Notes: a model not told the origin generated them from the sequence alone. A DNA stretch of 64,000 nucleotides from Pseudomonas sp. URMO17WK12:I2 (GCF_003253735.1 NZ_QKYW01000009.1:1-64000); one strand, 5' to 3'; numbered from the stretch's first letter, positions 49,741 to 59,189 are shown. Translations and numbers: made by a program.

Positions 49741-49756
49741 AGCGATTCCTGTGCCA
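49741..49756 (-). promoter_or_regulatory. Sigma-54-type promoter of the alcohol dehydrogenase gene
   Basis: On the minus strand TGGCACAGGAATCGCT matches the -24/-12 consensus TGGCAC-N5-TTGCW with one mismatch (TCGC for TTGC). It lies 50 bp upstream of the start codon, next to an activator gene of the right class. Confidence 0.75.
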
Positions 49757-49830
49757 GCCTCGCGAAACCCTCGCCGTAGAAGGGTCGCGTCGATATGTCA
49801 CAGATTAGCGGCGGTGGCTTTCGATCATAA

Positions 49831-49861
49831 AATGGATCAAATCACCGCCATTTGATCCATT
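49831..49861. promoter_or_regulatory. Enhancer (UAS) for the sigma-54 activator
   Basis: Perfect 12-bp inverted repeat AATGGATCAAAT / ATTTGATCCATT with a 7-bp spacer, centred about 90 bp upstream of the -24 element and 7 bp after the activator gene's stop. This is the normal location for a bacterial enhancer-binding protein. Confidence 0.82.
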
Positions 49862-49867
49862 TGCCAA

Positions 49868-51235
49868 TCAACCTTGCTCCCAGCGCTTCATCTTCTGCAC
49901 CAGCGTCGCCTGGCTCAAGCCAAGCGCCCTGGCGGCTTCACGGGTGGTCTTGTGCTGCACCAGCGCATCGCGGATCAGCCGCCGTTCGAGCTGCTCGACC
50001 TGCTTGCGCAGCGGCAGGCTGCCATCCCTGGGGCTCGCCGGCAGGGCGCGCATTTCCTCGGGCAGGTCGAACAGCTCCACGGCCTCGCCGGTACAGGTCA
50101 CCACCAGCCGCTCGACCAGGTTGATCAGCTCGCGGATGTTGCCGGGCCAGGCGTAATCGGTGAGCGCATCCAGGGCTTCCAGCCCCCAGGCCAGTTCCCG
50201 CCCGTAACGAGCGTTGAATTCGGCCAGGTAGAAATCGAGCAGTGGCTGAATCTCCTCCGGTCGCTCGCGCAGCGCGGGAATATGGATCGGCACGACGTTG
50301 AGGCGGTAATAGAGGTCGGCGCGAAAGCGCCCTTCGGCGACCATCTGGCGCAGGTCATGGTGAGTGGCGGTGATGATGCGCACGTCCACTTCCTTGAGTT
50401 CCAGACCGCCCACAGGGATGAAGCGGCTTTCCTCGATCACCTTGAGCAGCTTGACCTGCAGGGCCAGCGGCAGGTCGCCGATCTCGTCGAGAAACACCGT
50501 GCCGTGATGGGCCAGCTCGAGCAGACCGCGCTTGCCCTTGCTGCCGGCGCCGGTGAAGGCGCCCGCCACGTAGCCGAACAACTCGGCCTCGATCAGGTTC
50601 TCCGGCAGCGCGCCGCAGTTGAGTGCCAGGAATGGCTGGGCCGCGCGCGGGCTGCTCTTGTGGATGTACTGGGCGATCAGCGTCTTGCCGACGCCGGTTT
50701 CGCCCTGCAGCAGCACCTTCACGTCGCTGGAGGCCACCTGCCGGGCCTGGGCGAACAGGCGCCCGGAAGCCGGCAGGTTGGCCACGGGCGAGGCATCGAG
50801 CAAATCGTCACGCTGGCTGGCGTGCAGCTTCGCGGTGCTGTTGCGCAACTGCTTGAGCTGCTGCAGTTCATCGCGTTCGTGCTTGATGCGCAGCAGTTCG
50901 GTCATGTCGCGCACCGTGCTGACCACATAACGCACGCGGCCGGCCGTATCAAGAATCGGCGTGCCGCTGACCAGCAGGCGCTTGCCCTGGCTGACACTCT
51001 GCATCAGCGACAGGGCGCGCCCCTCCTTGAGCACCCGCAGGGACACCGACTGGGAGATCACGCCCTGCTCCACCAGCGCCTGCATGTGCTGGCCGACCAC
51101 ATCCTCGCTGCGCAGACCGGTCAACCGCTCGTAGGCACCATTGACCTTGAGGGTGATGCCGTCGGCGTCGGTGATGTAGACGCCGTCGTGCAGCGCGTCG
51201 AGCAACTCGCGAAAACTGGGGTCGTCGAAATCCAT
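49868..51235 (-). CDS. Sigma-54-dependent transcriptional activator with PAS domain
   Basis: The 455-residue product starts at MDFDDPSFREL. Domain order: an N-terminal PAS sensor (residues 10-120, DGVYITDADGITLKVN), then the AAA+ domain with Walker A GETGVGKT, the GAFTGA sigma-54 contact loop, Walker B VFLDEIGDL and the R-finger region FRADLYYRLN. A C-terminal Fis-type helix-turn-helix follows (TREAARALGLSQATLVQKMKR). The open frame to 51346 crosses a terminator and is not used. It probably activates the adjacent alcohol dehydrogenase gene through the 49831-49861 enhancer. Confidence 0.92.
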   Translation of the reverse strand: MDFDDPSFRELLDALHDGVYITDADGITLKVNGAYERLTGLRSEDVVGQHMQALVEQGVISQSVSLRVLKEGRALSLMQSVSQGKRLLVSGTPILDTAGRVRYVVSTVRDMTELLRIKHERDELQQLKQLRNSTAKLHASQRDDLLDASPVANLPASGRLFAQARQVASSDVKVLLQGETGVGKTLIAQYIHKSSPRAAQPFLALNCGALPENLIEAELFGYVAGAFTGAGSKGKRGLLELAHHGTVFLDEIGDLPLALQVKLLKVIEESRFIPVGGLELKEVDVRIITATHHDLRQMVAEGRFRADLYYRLNVVPIHIPALRERPEEIQPLLDFYLAEFNARYGRELAWGLEALDALTDYAWPGNIRELINLVERLVVTCTGEAVELFDLPEEMRALPASPRDGSLPLRKQVEQLERRLIRDALVQHKTTREAARALGLSQATLVQKMKRWEQG

Positions 51236-51337
51236 CGGGTTTTCCAGGTACGGGCAGAAGACCTGGCAGTGTACTCGCAGACGACGACAGGCATGACAAC
51301 CAGCCAGGGCGCGAGCGAAAACGGCGGCATAAAAAAA

Positions 51338-51364
51338 CCGCCGCAACCCAAAGGGCTGCGGCGG
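51338..51364 (-). terminator. Terminator after agtD
   Basis: 12-bp GC-rich stem (one G-T mismatch) with an AAA loop, followed on the minus strand by seven T. It ends the agtABCD operon 24 bp after its last stop. Confidence 0.92.
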
Positions 51365-51387
51365 CTACGGCTACGCCGCGAAAACGC

Positions 51388-52215
51388 TTATTCGCTGACC
51401 TGGGTGCGCAGCTTCTCGCTGCGCCCGCGCAGCCATTCCAGGGTCAGCAGCAGCAGGATCGAGAAGCCGATCAGCAGGGTCGCCGCCGCGGCGATGGTCG
51501 GGCTGAGGTTCTCGCGGATGCCGCTGAACATCTGCCGTGGCAGGGTGACCTGCTCGGGGCCGGCGAGGAACAGGGTGACCACCACTTCATCGAACGACGT
51601 GGCGAAGGCGAACAGCGCGCCACTGATCACCCCCGGTGCGATCAGCGGCAGGGTCACCCGACGGAACGCGGTGATCGGCGAGGCGCCGAGGCTGGCCGCC
51701 GCGCGCACCAGGTTGTAGTTGAAGCCCTGCAGGGTGGCCGACACGGTGATGATCACGAAGGGCACACCAAGCACGGCATGCACCACGATCAGCGACAGGT
51801 AGCCGTTGGCCAGGCCGAGTGGCGCGAAGAACAGGTAGCTGGCGACGCCGACGATCACCACGGGCACCACCATGGGCGAAATCAGCAGGCTCATCACCAG
51901 GGCCTTGCCGCGGAAGTCCGAGCGGGTCAGGCCGATGGCGGCCAGGGTGCCGAGGATCATGGCCAGTATGGTCGCCGCCGGGGCGATGATCATGCTGTTC
52001 TTCAGCGCACGCATCCAGCCGGCCGAGCCGAAGAAGTCCTCGTACCAGCGCATCGAGAACCCTTGCATCGGGTAGATCAGGAAGGTGCCGGAATTGAACG
52101 ACAGCGGCACGATGACCAGGATCGGCAATACCAGAAACAGCAGTACCAGGCCGCAGAGCAGGCGCAGGCCGTAGTACCAGGCGCGCTCGACGGGAGACAT
52201 ATAGGGGCTCAACAT
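51388..52215 (-). CDS. agtD: ABC transporter permease, AgtD-type
   Basis: The 275-residue inner-membrane protein has six transmembrane helices and the EAA loop RAAASLGASPITAFRRVTLPLIAPG of PotC-type permeases. By order (ATPase, binding protein, two permeases, next to a hybrid-type sensor and regulator) it matches PA0606 of the AgtABCD system, which takes up 4-aminobutyrate and delta-aminovalerate in P. aeruginosa. It is separated from agtC by 18 bp. Confidence 0.85.
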   Translation of the reverse strand: MLSPYMSPVERAWYYGLRLLCGLVLLFLVLPILVIVPLSFNSGTFLIYPMQGFSMRWYEDFFGSAGWMRALKNSMIIAPAATILAMILGTLAAIGLTRSDFRGKALVMSLLISPMVVPVVIVGVASYLFFAPLGLANGYLSLIVVHAVLGVPFVIITVSATLQGFNYNLVRAAASLGASPITAFRRVTLPLIAPGVISGALFAFATSFDEVVVTLFLAGPEQVTLPRQMFSGIRENLSPTIAAAATLLIGFSILLLLTLEWLRGRSEKLRTQVSE

Positions 52216-52233
52216 TCTTTTAATCTCCGCTCG

Positions 52234-53481
52234 TTAACCCAGACGCAACCGACCCGCCCCCACCAACCAGCTGTACACCACGTAGAGCAGCAGCGTGGCG
52301 ACCAGCAGCAGGCCGCCCAGCGCGGTGGCCATGCCCCAGTTGATGGTGGTGTTGGTGTAGAAAGCGACGAAATAGCTGACCATCTGGTCGCTCGGGCTGC
52401 CGAGCAGCGCTGGCGTGATGTAGTAGCCGATGGACAGGATGAACACCAGCAGGCAACCGGCGCCGACGCCGGCCAGGGTCTGCGGGAAGTACACCCGCCA
52501 GAAGCTGGCGAACGGGTGACAGCCCAGGGAAATCGCAGCGCGCATATAGGTCGGCGAGATGCCCTTCATGACGCTGTAGATCGGCAGGATCATGAACGGC
52601 AGCATGATGTGCACCATGGAGATGTACACGCCGGCCCGATTGAACACCAGTTCCAACGGCTGATGGATGATGCCGATCTTGATCAGCGCCGAGTTGATCA
52701 GCCCGCCGGACTGCAAGAGCACGATCCAGGCCGCCACACGCACCAGGATCGAGGTCCAGAACGGCAGCAGCACCATGATCATCAGCAGGTTGCCCTGGCG
52801 AGTCGGCAGGTTGGCGAGCAGGTAGGCCAGCGGATAGGCCAGCGCCAGGCAGATGGCGGTGATCACCGCGCCCATCCAGAAGGTGCGGGCGAAGATGTCC
52901 AGATAGATGGCCTGGTCGGGCGTGGTCTTGACCACGGCGCCGGAGTCGTCGACGCGATGATCCAGCGCGGCGAGCAGGTAGTAGGACGTCCACGAGCTGC
53001 TGTTGCGGCGGATCACCTGCCAGTAGGCGGGGTCGCCCCAGCGCTCGTCGAAGGACTCCAGTGCATCCTTGTAGGAAGCCGGTTCAGCTTCGAACGGCAG
53101 GGCACGGCCGGTCTTCGCCAGCAGGCTGCGGTAGCCGGCCAACTCCATGTTCAAGCGCTTGGACAGGTCGCCCAGCTTCTGCTGTTCACGGGCCTCGGCC
53201 AGATCCAGGGCCAGGGCCTTGTAGACGGGCTCTTCGGGCAGGCCGCGGCCGTCCCAGCTGTCGATGGCTTCGACGGTGCGCGGCAGCGAGCCGACCACGT
53301 CCGGGTTATCCACGCTGCGATTGAGCAGCGCCACGATCGGCACCAGAAAGGTGAAGACGAGAAACAGCACCAGCGGCAGGATCAGCGCCTGGGATTTCAG
53401 GCGATTCATCCGCTCGGCGCGCGCCAGCCGCTGCTTGAGCGTAGGGCCGGCGACCTCGGCGTGGGGCACTGCTAGGGCCAT
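52234..53481 (-). CDS. agtC: ABC transporter permease, AgtC-type
   Basis: The 415-residue permease of PotB type carries a long N-terminal periplasmic insert (about residues 55-190) after the first helix, and then a six-helix core with the EAA loop RAAISLGCHPFASFWRVYFPQTLAG. The long insert is normal for PA0605-type members. It forms the membrane channel with AgtD. Confidence 0.85.
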   Translation of the reverse strand: MALAVPHAEVAGPTLKQRLARAERMNRLKSQALILPLVLFLVFTFLVPIVALLNRSVDNPDVVGSLPRTVEAIDSWDGRGLPEEPVYKALALDLAEAREQQKLGDLSKRLNMELAGYRSLLAKTGRALPFEAEPASYKDALESFDERWGDPAYWQVIRRNSSSWTSYYLLAALDHRVDDSGAVVKTTPDQAIYLDIFARTFWMGAVITAICLALAYPLAYLLANLPTRQGNLLMIMVLLPFWTSILVRVAAWIVLLQSGGLINSALIKIGIIHQPLELVFNRAGVYISMVHIMLPFMILPIYSVMKGISPTYMRAAISLGCHPFASFWRVYFPQTLAGVGAGCLLVFILSIGYYITPALLGSPSDQMVSYFVAFYTNTTINWGMATALGGLLLVATLLLYVVYSWLVGAGRLRLG

Positions 53482-53596
53482 GGGGATAACTCCGGTGAAG
53501 CCAATAAGAATTCGGGGGTAAAGCCGGAGCGCCGATACGCCAGCGCGCCGTGAAACGAAGGGGCAAGGCGCTCAGGCCCTGCCCCGCTGCGTGCCG

Positions 53597-54631
53597 TTAC
53601 TTGGCAGCCCAGGAATTGAAACGCTGCTCCAGCACTTCGCCGAAGTCGGCCCAGAAGGCCACGTCCATGGCGACCTGGTTGGCGATGTTCTGCGGAGCGG
53701 TCGGCAGGTCGGCGGCGACCTTGGCGTCGAGCAGATCGACGGCTTTCGGGTTCACCGGACCGTAGGCGATGTTTTCCGAATAGGTCTTCTGGTTCTCGGC
53801 CTGCAGGGTGTAGGCGATGAACTTCATGGCCTCATCCTTGTTCTTCGCACCTTTCGGGATGGCCCAGGCGTCGAAGTCATAGATGCCGCCGTCCCATACC
53901 ACTTTCAGGCTGCTGCCTTCCTTCTGGGTGGCGGCGATGCGGCCGTTGTACGCCGAGCTCATGACCACGTCTCCGGACGCCAGGTACTGCGGCGGCTGGG
54001 CGCCGGCTTCCCACCACTGGATATACGGCTTGAGTTCGTCGAGTTTCTTGAACGCGCGCTCCTGGCCGTCCTTGCTCGCCAGCACCTTGTAGACGTCTTT
54101 GGGCGCAACGCCGTCAGCCATCAGGGCGAACTCGAGTGTGTATTTGGCGCCCTTGCGCAGGCCGCGCTTGCCCGGGAATTTCTTCACGTCCCAGAAATCT
54201 GCCCAACCTGTCGGCGCAGCGCTGAGCTTGTCAGCGTTGTAGGCCATCACGGTCGACCAGACGAAGAAGCCGACGCCGCACATCGAGGCCGCACCCGGCA
54301 CCAGGGCCTTCTTGTCGCCGACTACCGAATAGTCGATTTCTTCGAACAGGTCTTCATCGCAACCACGGGCCAGCTCGGGGGATTCCACCTCGACCAGGTC
54401 CCACGACACGCTGTTGGTGTCGACCATGGCTTTGACCTTGGCCATTTCACCATTGTATTCGCCGGCGATGATCTTGCCGTTACCCGCCGCTTCCCACGGC
54501 TGGTAGTAGGCCTTGACCTGGGCATCCTTGTTGGCGCCACCGAAGTTGATGACGGTGAGGTCTGCAGCGTGAACCTGTGCAGCGCAAACCAGGCCCAGTG
54601 TCAGCGCGGAAAGGGAGAATAGCTTCGACAT
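53597..54631 (-). CDS. agtB: ABC transporter substrate-binding protein, AgtB-type
   Basis: Periplasmic spermidine/putrescine-family binding protein of 344 residues. The signal peptide spans MSKLFSLSALTLGLVCA with an AHA-like cleavage region (QVHAAD), and the mature part begins LTVINFGGANKD. Other typical segments: WDLVEVESPELARGCDEDLF and GAKNKDEAMKFIAYTLQAENQ. The start at 54631 gives a proper signal peptide; the extension to 54679 does not. Confidence 0.87.
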   Translation of the reverse strand: MSKLFSLSALTLGLVCAAQVHAADLTVINFGGANKDAQVKAYYQPWEAAGNGKIIAGEYNGEMAKVKAMVDTNSVSWDLVEVESPELARGCDEDLFEEIDYSVVGDKKALVPGAASMCGVGFFVWSTVMAYNADKLSAAPTGWADFWDVKKFPGKRGLRKGAKYTLEFALMADGVAPKDVYKVLASKDGQERAFKKLDELKPYIQWWEAGAQPPQYLASGDVVMSSAYNGRIAATQKEGSSLKVVWDGGIYDFDAWAIPKGAKNKDEAMKFIAYTLQAENQKTYSENIAYGPVNPKAVDLLDAKVAADLPTAPQNIANQVAMDVAFWADFGEVLEQRFNSWAAK

Positions 54632-54675
54632 TTTTATGTTGGCTCCAAGTGCTGTGGTAAAGCGCAAAACGCCGA

Positions 54676-55785
54676 TCATTCCGCCGACAGCGGATCGAGG
54701 GCGCGAACGTGCTCGACCTGCCAGCCGAGCGGGATCACATCACCAACCGCGAGCCCGGGATCGAGCTCGGCAATCGGTTGCTTGACGAAGAAATCGGTCT
54801 TGCCACAGACCTCCAGGCGCACGCGCACGTGGTCGCCCAGGTAGATGAATTCCGAGACACGCCCGGAGAAGCGGTTGTCGCAGCCCTCGGCCGCGTTGTT
54901 CAGGCGGATGCGCTCGGGGCGGATCGACAGGCTCACCGCGTCGCCAGGTTGACCGACGTTGACGGCCAGGGCCTGGACCTTTTCGCCGCGGCCCAGCTGC
55001 ACGGTGCAGCTGTCGCCATCGCGCGCCACCAGCTCGCCGGCGAAGCGGTTGTTCTCGCCGATGAACTGCGCCACGAAGGTGTTGCACGGGGCCTCGTAGA
55101 GCTCGCGCGGCGGCGCGATCTGCTGGATCTCGCCCTGATGAAACACGGCGACCCGGTCGGACATGGTCAGCGCCTCGCTCTGGTCGTGGGTCACGTAGAC
55201 CACGGTCACGCCCAGGCGCTGGTGGATGTGCTTGATCTCCATCTGCATGTGTTCGCGCAGCTGCTTGTCGAGCGCACCCAGCGGCTCGTCCATCAGCACC
55301 AGCTGCGGCTCGAACACCAGGGCGCGGGCCAGGGCCACACGCTGCTGCTGGCCGCCGGAGAGCTGCGCCGGGTAACGGCCGGCGAAGGCGTCGAGCTGCA
55401 CCATGGACAGCGAGCGTTTGACCTTTTCGCCAACGTCGGCCTTGCTCATGCCGCGCACGCTGAGCGGAAAGGCCAGGTTCTCGGCCACCGTCATGTGCGG
55501 GAACAGCGCGTAGTTCTGGAACACCATGCCGATATCGCGCTTGTGCGGCGGCACATTGTTCAGGCGCTTGCCGGCCAGGGTGATCTCACCGGCGGTGGGC
55601 GTTTCGAAGCCGGCCAGCATCATCAGGCTGGTGGTCTTGCCGGAGCCGGACGGCCCGAGCAGGGTCAGGAACTCGCCTTTGCGAATATCCAGGTTGAGAT
55701 CTTTGACGATCAGGTTCTCGCCGTCGTAGCTCTTTTGCACGCCACGAAAGCTGACCAGGATGTCGCTCGAAGAAGTGTCGCCCAT
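54676..55785 (-). CDS. agtA: ABC transporter ATP-binding protein, AgtA-type
   Basis: The PotA-like ATPase has 369 residues: Walker A GPSGSGKTT, Q-loop FQNYALFPHMTV, signature LSGGQQQRVALARAL, Walker B LVLMDEPLGALD, H-loop VTHDQSEA, and a C-terminal TOBE domain (SIRPERIRLN). The first gene of the agt operon, it follows element B and the convergently placed agtR stop. Confidence 0.9.
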   Translation of the reverse strand: MGDTSSSDILVSFRGVQKSYDGENLIVKDLNLDIRKGEFLTLLGPSGSGKTTSLMMLAGFETPTAGEITLAGKRLNNVPPHKRDIGMVFQNYALFPHMTVAENLAFPLSVRGMSKADVGEKVKRSLSMVQLDAFAGRYPAQLSGGQQQRVALARALVFEPQLVLMDEPLGALDKQLREHMQMEIKHIHQRLGVTVVYVTHDQSEALTMSDRVAVFHQGEIQQIAPPRELYEAPCNTFVAQFIGENNRFAGELVARDGDSCTVQLGRGEKVQALAVNVGQPGDAVSLSIRPERIRLNNAAEGCDNRFSGRVSEFIYLGDHVRVRLEVCGKTDFFVKQPIAELDPGLAVGDVIPLGWQVEHVRALDPLSAE

Positions 55786-56001
55786 CACCGCACCTGCCTG
55801 TTGTTCTACCGTGAGCCAAGACTAGAACCGGCGTTGGAGCCTGGAAATCGGGCGTGCTGACACTTTGCTATAAGGCAGGCGGAAAGGCGCTTGTAGGGCA
55901 ATCCCTACAGCGATGTCGCGATTGGATAAGCGCCAGCGTGGCGAGCACTAAATGATGCAGCGCCGCACGGCGCAGGCTGTCGCGGATGGATAAGTAGCGC
56001 G
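55786..56001. promoter_or_regulatory. agtA upstream region
   Basis: The 359 bp between agtA and agtR hold no gene. The agtA promoter should be here, possibly controlled by AgtR, but no obvious -35/-10 pair or repeat could be recognised. The right part (56002-56144) is element B. Confidence 0.4.
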
Positions 56002-56148
56002 CTCAGAGCCTGTTCAAAGTCTCGCGAGCTAGAGCAATGCAAGGCAAAACAGACGAGGACGCGGAGTTTACGAGCTGTAAATGAGCAGTCCGAGTCTGTT
56101 TTTAACGCGGCAGTGCCGACGCGCAGCAGACTTTGAACAGGTTCTCAG
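56002..56148 (+). repeat. Palindromic element B (about 147 bp)
   Basis: Outer arms CCTGTTCAAAGTCT (56009-56022) and AGACTTTGAACAGG (56128-56141) are exact inverted repeats. Apex: GGACGCGGAGTTTAC, loop GAGCT, GTAAATGAGCAGTCC. The core matches element A, while the end sequences differ but remain mutually complementary. The right end includes the stop codon of agtR (56145-56147). Confidence 0.82.
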
Positions 56149-56774
56149 ACCAGCTTGTGCTCGACCGCGTAACGCACCAGATCCGCCACCGAGTGCAGGT
56201 TGAGCTTCTGCATCAGTCGCGCCTTGTGGGTGCTGATGGTCTTGCTGCTCAGCGCCAGGTGAGCGGCGATCTCGTTGACGCCCTCGCCCTGCACCAGGCG
56301 CTCGAACACCGAGAATTCGCGCTCGGATAGCAACGCATGGGGCGGGCGCGAATCGGTCAGGCCGACTTCGAATACCATGCGATCGGCCAGATCGGGGTCG
56401 ATGTAGCGCCCGCCAGCGGCGACCTTGCGGATCGCGGTGAGCAGTAACGCCGGGTCGCTGTCCTTGGTGGCATACCCGGCAGCGCCGATCTTCAGGGCGC
56501 GGGCGGCCATCTGCGCTTCGTCATGCATCGACAGCACCAGAATCGCCGGCGGCTGGCTCAGCGCGCGGATCCGCGGAATTGCCTCCAGACCGTTGACGCC
56601 CGGCATGGAGATATCCAGCAGCACCACCTCGCAAGGCGTGCTGCGCAGGGTCTCCAAAAGCTGTTCGCCGTTGCTCGCCTCGCCGACCACCTGAAGGTCG
56701 CGGGCCATGCCGATCAACTGTTTGATGCCCTCGCGGACGATGGTGTGGTCTTCGGCCACCAGTACTCGGATCAC
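56145..56774 (-). CDS. agtR: LuxR/NarL-type response regulator, AgtR-type
   Basis: The protein has 209 residues: a receiver domain with acidic pocket VAEDH, phospho-acceptor Asp54 in VLLDISMPG and Lys in ATKDSDP, then a C-terminal LuxR helix-turn-helix (LSEREFSVFERLVQGEGVNEIA region, ending HKARLMQKLNLHSVADLVRYA). Partner of AgtS, 12 bp upstream. In P. aeruginosa AgtR controls agtABCD and responds to peptidoglycan fragments. Confidence 0.87.
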   Translation of the reverse strand: MIRVLVAEDHTIVREGIKQLIGMARDLQVVGEASNGEQLLETLRSTPCEVVLLDISMPGVNGLEAIPRIRALSQPPAILVLSMHDEAQMAARALKIGAAGYATKDSDPALLLTAIRKVAAGGRYIDPDLADRMVFEVGLTDSRPPHALLSEREFSVFERLVQGEGVNEIAAHLALSSKTISTHKARLMQKLNLHSVADLVRYAVEHKLV

Positions 56775-56786
56775 GGGCTCAACCTC

Positions 56787-59189
56787 CTATTCATCGGGCG
56801 CACACTCGCTCAGCGGTACCCGCACGCGCAACAGAGTACCTTCGCCGGGCCGGCTGTCGAGGCTCAATTGTCCGCCGAGCATCAACACCCGTTCGCGCAT
56901 GCCGACCAGGCCGAAGGAATCGGCGCGCACGCTGGCCGGATCGAAACCGCGGCCGTCATCGCTGATCGACAGGTGCAGGCTGTCGCCCAGCAGCTCCAGA
57001 CGCACCGTCACCGTATGCGCTTCGGCGTGGCGCATGACGTTGGTCAGCGCCTCCTGAAGAATGCGGAACAGCCCGGTGGCCTTGGCGTCGCTCAGCGGCG
57101 GCAGGTGCTCGGGCACATCGACCAGGCAGGGGATCTGCGTGCGCGCTTCGAAACGCCGCGCCTGCCATTCGATGGCCGAGGCGATGCCTGCATCCAGGAT
57201 CGGCGGTCGCAAGGCGGTGGCCACGTCACGCACCAGCTGGAACAGGTTGGCGATCAGCTTCTTCATGTTGTCCAGGCGCTCGCGCAGACCGGGGTCGAGG
57301 TTGGCAAAGCCCAGCTCGCACATCGAGGTTTCCAGCTTGAGCACGGTGAGCACCTGGCCCAACTCGTCGTGCACCTCGCGGGCGATGCGGGCCTTTTCCT
57401 CTTCACGCACGCTTTCCAGGTGCGCGGACAGATCACGCAAGCGCACCTGGGATTCGGCCAGCGCCAGCTCGTTGCGCTTGTTGTCGCTGATGTCCCAGAC
57501 CACGCCGTCCCAGATTACCCGGCCATCGGCCAGGCGCCGCGCCATGGCCTTGATATCAACCCAGCGCGATTCGCCGGACTGGGTGAGCATGCGGCCTTGC
57601 CAGTGCCAGTCGCTGTCGCTGTCGAAGGCCTGATCCTGCACGCGGTGGTAATCGGCCTTGTCGTCCGGGTGCACCAGGCTGCGCAAGCCGTGATCGGGCG
57701 CCAGCAGTGTCGATGCCCGATAACCGACCAGGCTTTCACTGCCCTCGCCGATAAACGCGAACAGCGCCGGATCGCCCGGCCGCGCGCGCTCCAGGCGAAA
57801 CACCACGCCTGGCACGTTGGAGGCAATGCCCTGCAGCCGCGCCTCGCTTTCCTGCAAGGCGGCCAGGGCGCGACGGCGCTCGGTCACATCGGTGATGAAG
57901 ACCACCAGGTATTCGGTATCGCGGTACTGCAGAAAGCTCAGCGAAACGTCGACCGGCAAGCGGCTGCCATCGGCGCGCAGGCATTCGGTCTCGAAGCTCG
58001 GCGGCCCTTCGTCGCCCTTGCGCGCCAGGCGCCACAGGTTGAGCCAGCGATCCATGCTCATGTCCGGTTCGAAATCGCGCAGCGGCCGATCCACCAGACC
58101 GCCGCTGTGACAGCCCAGCATGGCCTCGGCGGCATGGTTGGCGTAGCGCACGTGGCTGTCCCAGTTGACCCAGAGAATGCCGACCGTGCTGTTGTCGATG
58201 GAGAATTGCGACAGCCGCAGGGCATCACGGGCGATCTCGCGCAGCTCGACTTCGTGGCGCGCGGCAAGCAGGCGAAATTCGAGGGTGTCGCGCTGGCGCC
58301 GCATCCACAGTGCCAGCGCCACCGCGAACATCAGCAACAGGCCGAGCAGCAGGCTGATCCCGCGCCAGAAGCTTGCCGAGCTTTCCTGTTGCAGGTAGCT
58401 CGGCGGCAACCAGCGGTTGTGCAGATCATCAAGATCGCGTGCCGACACGCTGCGCAGGGCGACGTCGATGATTGTCGACAACTCTGGCAGGTCGCGCCGC
58501 GTGGCCACGCGTAGCAGCTGCGGGAAACCGATATCACCGACGATGGCCAGGCCAAGAAACTCCGGTTCCCGGGACAGGCGCCCCAACTGCGCCTCATCGA
58601 GCACCGCGTAGCTGGCCTGCTGATTGACCACGCGCTGCAGCGCCTGGCGCGGTGAAGGGGTGATCTCCAGCTTGAGCTTCGGGTAGCTGCTGCGCAGGTA
58701 GTCGAGCACGGCATCGGTGCCTTTCAGAGCGACCGGTGAGCGCTCATCGAGTTGCTCGAGATCGACCGTGCCACTGCCGTCACGCTCCCCGACCAACAGG
58801 TGCGAGACACGCAGAAAGGGATCGGAAAACACCCAGCGGCGCAATCCGGCCGGGGTCTGGCTGAGCCCTGCGGCCAGATCGATTTGATCGTTCAGAAGCG
58901 CCTGCTCCAGCTCTTCCGGCGCCTGGAAAGTGCGCCAGCGCACCTGCACGCCCATCAGCGCGGCCAGGGTATTGACGAGCTCCACGTTGGCACCGGTCAG
59001 GCGGTGCAGGCGGCGGTCGAGCTGGGCGTAGGGCGGCTGCAGCACCACGCCGGCACGCAGCTGCGGATTGGCGGCGAGCCATTGTTGCTGCGCGACATCG
59101 AAGATGGCCGCCGGCGCCGCTGGCGGCTGATCCGCCCACAACGTCGCGGGCATGCTCAGTATCAGGAAGAACAGCCAGCGGTGGATCAT
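56787..59189 (-). CDS. agtS: Sensor histidine kinase with periplasmic binding-protein and PAS domains, AgtS-type
   Basis: The 800-residue product starts at MIHRWLFFLILS (signal). Order: periplasmic SBP_bac_3 domain (about 30-275), a transmembrane helix (SFWRGISLLLGLLLMFAVALALW region), PAS 1 (about 330-450), PAS/PAC 2 (about 460-580), HisKA_3 dimerisation with the phospho-His in IAREVHDELGQVL, and an HATPase with SDDGRGFDP and GLVGMRERV. This NarX-like layout with an external ligand-binding domain suits sensing of amino acids or muropeptides. It pairs with AgtR. Confidence 0.88.
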   Translation of the reverse strand: MIHRWLFFLILSMPATLWADQPPAAPAAIFDVAQQQWLAANPQLRAGVVLQPPYAQLDRRLHRLTGANVELVNTLAALMGVQVRWRTFQAPEELEQALLNDQIDLAAGLSQTPAGLRRWVFSDPFLRVSHLLVGERDGSGTVDLEQLDERSPVALKGTDAVLDYLRSSYPKLKLEITPSPRQALQRVVNQQASYAVLDEAQLGRLSREPEFLGLAIVGDIGFPQLLRVATRRDLPELSTIIDVALRSVSARDLDDLHNRWLPPSYLQQESSASFWRGISLLLGLLLMFAVALALWMRRQRDTLEFRLLAARHEVELREIARDALRLSQFSIDNSTVGILWVNWDSHVRYANHAAEAMLGCHSGGLVDRPLRDFEPDMSMDRWLNLWRLARKGDEGPPSFETECLRADGSRLPVDVSLSFLQYRDTEYLVVFITDVTERRRALAALQESEARLQGIASNVPGVVFRLERARPGDPALFAFIGEGSESLVGYRASTLLAPDHGLRSLVHPDDKADYHRVQDQAFDSDSDWHWQGRMLTQSGESRWVDIKAMARRLADGRVIWDGVVWDISDNKRNELALAESQVRLRDLSAHLESVREEEKARIAREVHDELGQVLTVLKLETSMCELGFANLDPGLRERLDNMKKLIANLFQLVRDVATALRPPILDAGIASAIEWQARRFEARTQIPCLVDVPEHLPPLSDAKATGLFRILQEALTNVMRHAEAHTVTVRLELLGDSLHLSISDDGRGFDPASVRADSFGLVGMRERVLMLGGQLSLDSRPGEGTLLRVRVPLSECAPDE

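Noticed and set aside
56523..58514. 663-residue open frame opposite agtR/agtS
   Set aside because: Antisense to two genes with clear receiver and kinase motifs; no recognisable domain in the frame itself.
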